The translations under genes were made by a program, and so were the position numbers. From CAYRDK01 sp043819345 (GTDB taxonomy: Bacteria > Omnitrophota > Gorgyraeia > Velamenicoccales > Velamenicoccaceae), in assembly GCA_043819345.1 (NCBI GenBank), contig JBDREX010000049.1, positions 1 to 7,354 of the forward strand: a stretch of DNA of 7,354 nucleotides, written 5' to 3'. Under the pieces are notes generated by a model that saw only the letters and a list, made by a program, of their open reading frames with translations, was not told where the DNA came from and made no database searches. Position 1 is the stretch's first letter. Every line of letters starts with the position of its first letter. Of the stretch, positions 6,648-7,354 are shown piece by piece.

Positions 6648-7354
6648 TCAATCTTTTTTCGACAAGAAAAGCGTCAAAAGGGAAGATTCTAAAACACTAA
6701 AATCAAATGGCTTTGTAATATAATCGCTGGCTCCAAATAATTTAGCCTGGGATAATACTTCATCATTAGCAAGCGCGGTGACCATAACAACTTTTATTTT
6801 CGGATTCACATCCTTGATACGCTTAAGAGTCAACAGCCCATCCATATTTTTCATGGTGATATCAAGCAAAATAACATCAAAATTATGCTGCGGTATCTTT
6901 GCCAGGCATTCCTCACCACTGTAAGCAACTTCAACCTCAAACCCGCGCCGGCGTAAAAAATTACCCATCATTCGGCAGCTATCGGGCTCATCATCTACAA
7001 TTAAAATCTTCCCTCGTTTTTCCTCAATGTCAGGCTTTATAATTCGCTCACTTTTTAAAGCCATAAGCATTTTTTTTATATTCTCTGACTCATGAAAATC
7101 ATCTTTTAAGTAAGCCGCGACACCGAGAGATTCCAACTCCTTTTTGGTTGCCTCATCTTCAAAATGAGAACCCAACATGATAATCTTGATCTCTTTATCA
7201 AAATTTCTGATTTTTCGGGCCAACCGTAAACCGCTATCTTCTTTGTCACCATCATTTATGATAATACAGGAGGGTCTTTCTCTTTCCAGTCTTTCTAAGG
7301 CAATGGAACCTGTCGCGACAGTCTGAGCGTCATAGCCAACCTCTGAGATCAATT
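6648..7354 (-). CDS. Tandem receiver-domain response regulator (5' end outside window)
   Basis: This is the C-terminal 234 residues of a cytoplasmic two-component regulator made of two CheY-like receiver domains. The frame runs off the right edge, and the TTG at its first visible codon is not a credible start because the first beta strand and acidic pair of receiver 1 are missing (residues here are counted from that codon). Receiver 1 (about 1-100) is degenerate: Asn33 sits where the phospho-acceptor Asp is expected, Gly61 at the Thr/Ser position, and Lys83-Asp84-Asp85 where Thr-Lys-Pro is expected. Receiver 2 (114-230) is complete: ILIVDDE with D120/D121, phospho-acceptor D164 in ILLDITM, T192 and K214-P215. 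The protein ends just after the second domain, so no DNA-binding or enzymatic output domain follows. One could still lie upstream of the window. Its partner kinase and target cannot be told. The next gene, guaB3, starts 135 bp downstream and need not be related. Confidence 0.93.
   Translation of the reverse strand, partial: LISEVGYDAQTVATGSIALERLERERPSCIIINDGDKEDSGLRLARKIRNFDKEIKIIMLGSHFEDEATKKELESLGVAAYLKDDFHESENIKKMLMALKSERIIKPDIEEKRGKILIVDDEPDSCRMMGNFLRRRGFEVEVAYSGEECLAKIPQHNFDVILLDITMKNMDGLLTLKRIKDVNPKIKVVMVTALANDEVLSQAKLFGASDYITKPFDFSVLESSLLTLFLSKKD

Overview
This is a bacterial chromosomal window with four protein-coding genes, all on the minus strand. In transcription order (right to left) they are a two-receiver response regulator cut by the right edge, a GuaB3-type IMP dehydrogenase, GMP synthase (guaA) and the replicative DNA polymerase III alpha subunit (dnaE). 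No tRNA, rRNA, CRISPR array, insertion sequence or other mobile element is visible. The base composition is moderately AT-rich throughout, and no gene stands out as foreign.

Organism: the genes are bacterial and single-copy in type, but no marker settles the phylum. A cyanobacterial-type GuaB3 directly before guaA, together with lysine-rich, AT-leaning genes, would fit an uncultured lineage such as Omnitrophota or a relative. This is a low-confidence impression, not something the sequence proves.

Layout on the minus strand: 7354-6648 holds tandem CheY-like receivers, the first degenerate and the second intact. 6647-6513 is a 135-bp spacer with a possible promoter, a strong imperfect hairpin containing a direct-repeat copy, and a clear Shine-Dalgarno site for the next gene. 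6512-5352 is guaB3, followed after 25 bp by guaA at 5326-3653. 3652-3486 is a 167-bp spacer with small palindromes but no convincing promoter or terminator. 3485-45 is dnaE. The last 44 bases hold only a weak AT-rich hairpin.

Together, guaB3 and guaA form a compact guanine-nucleotide operon: IMP to XMP by GuaB3, then XMP to GMP by GuaA. dnaE is co-oriented downstream and may be transcribed with them or separately. I find no new multi-gene system. The points most worth a second look are the CBS-less GuaB3 acting as partner of GuaA, a very basic N-terminal tail of about 47 residues on GuaA, the structured leader before guaB3, the pseudo-receiver, and a DnaE whose PHP metal site looks complete.
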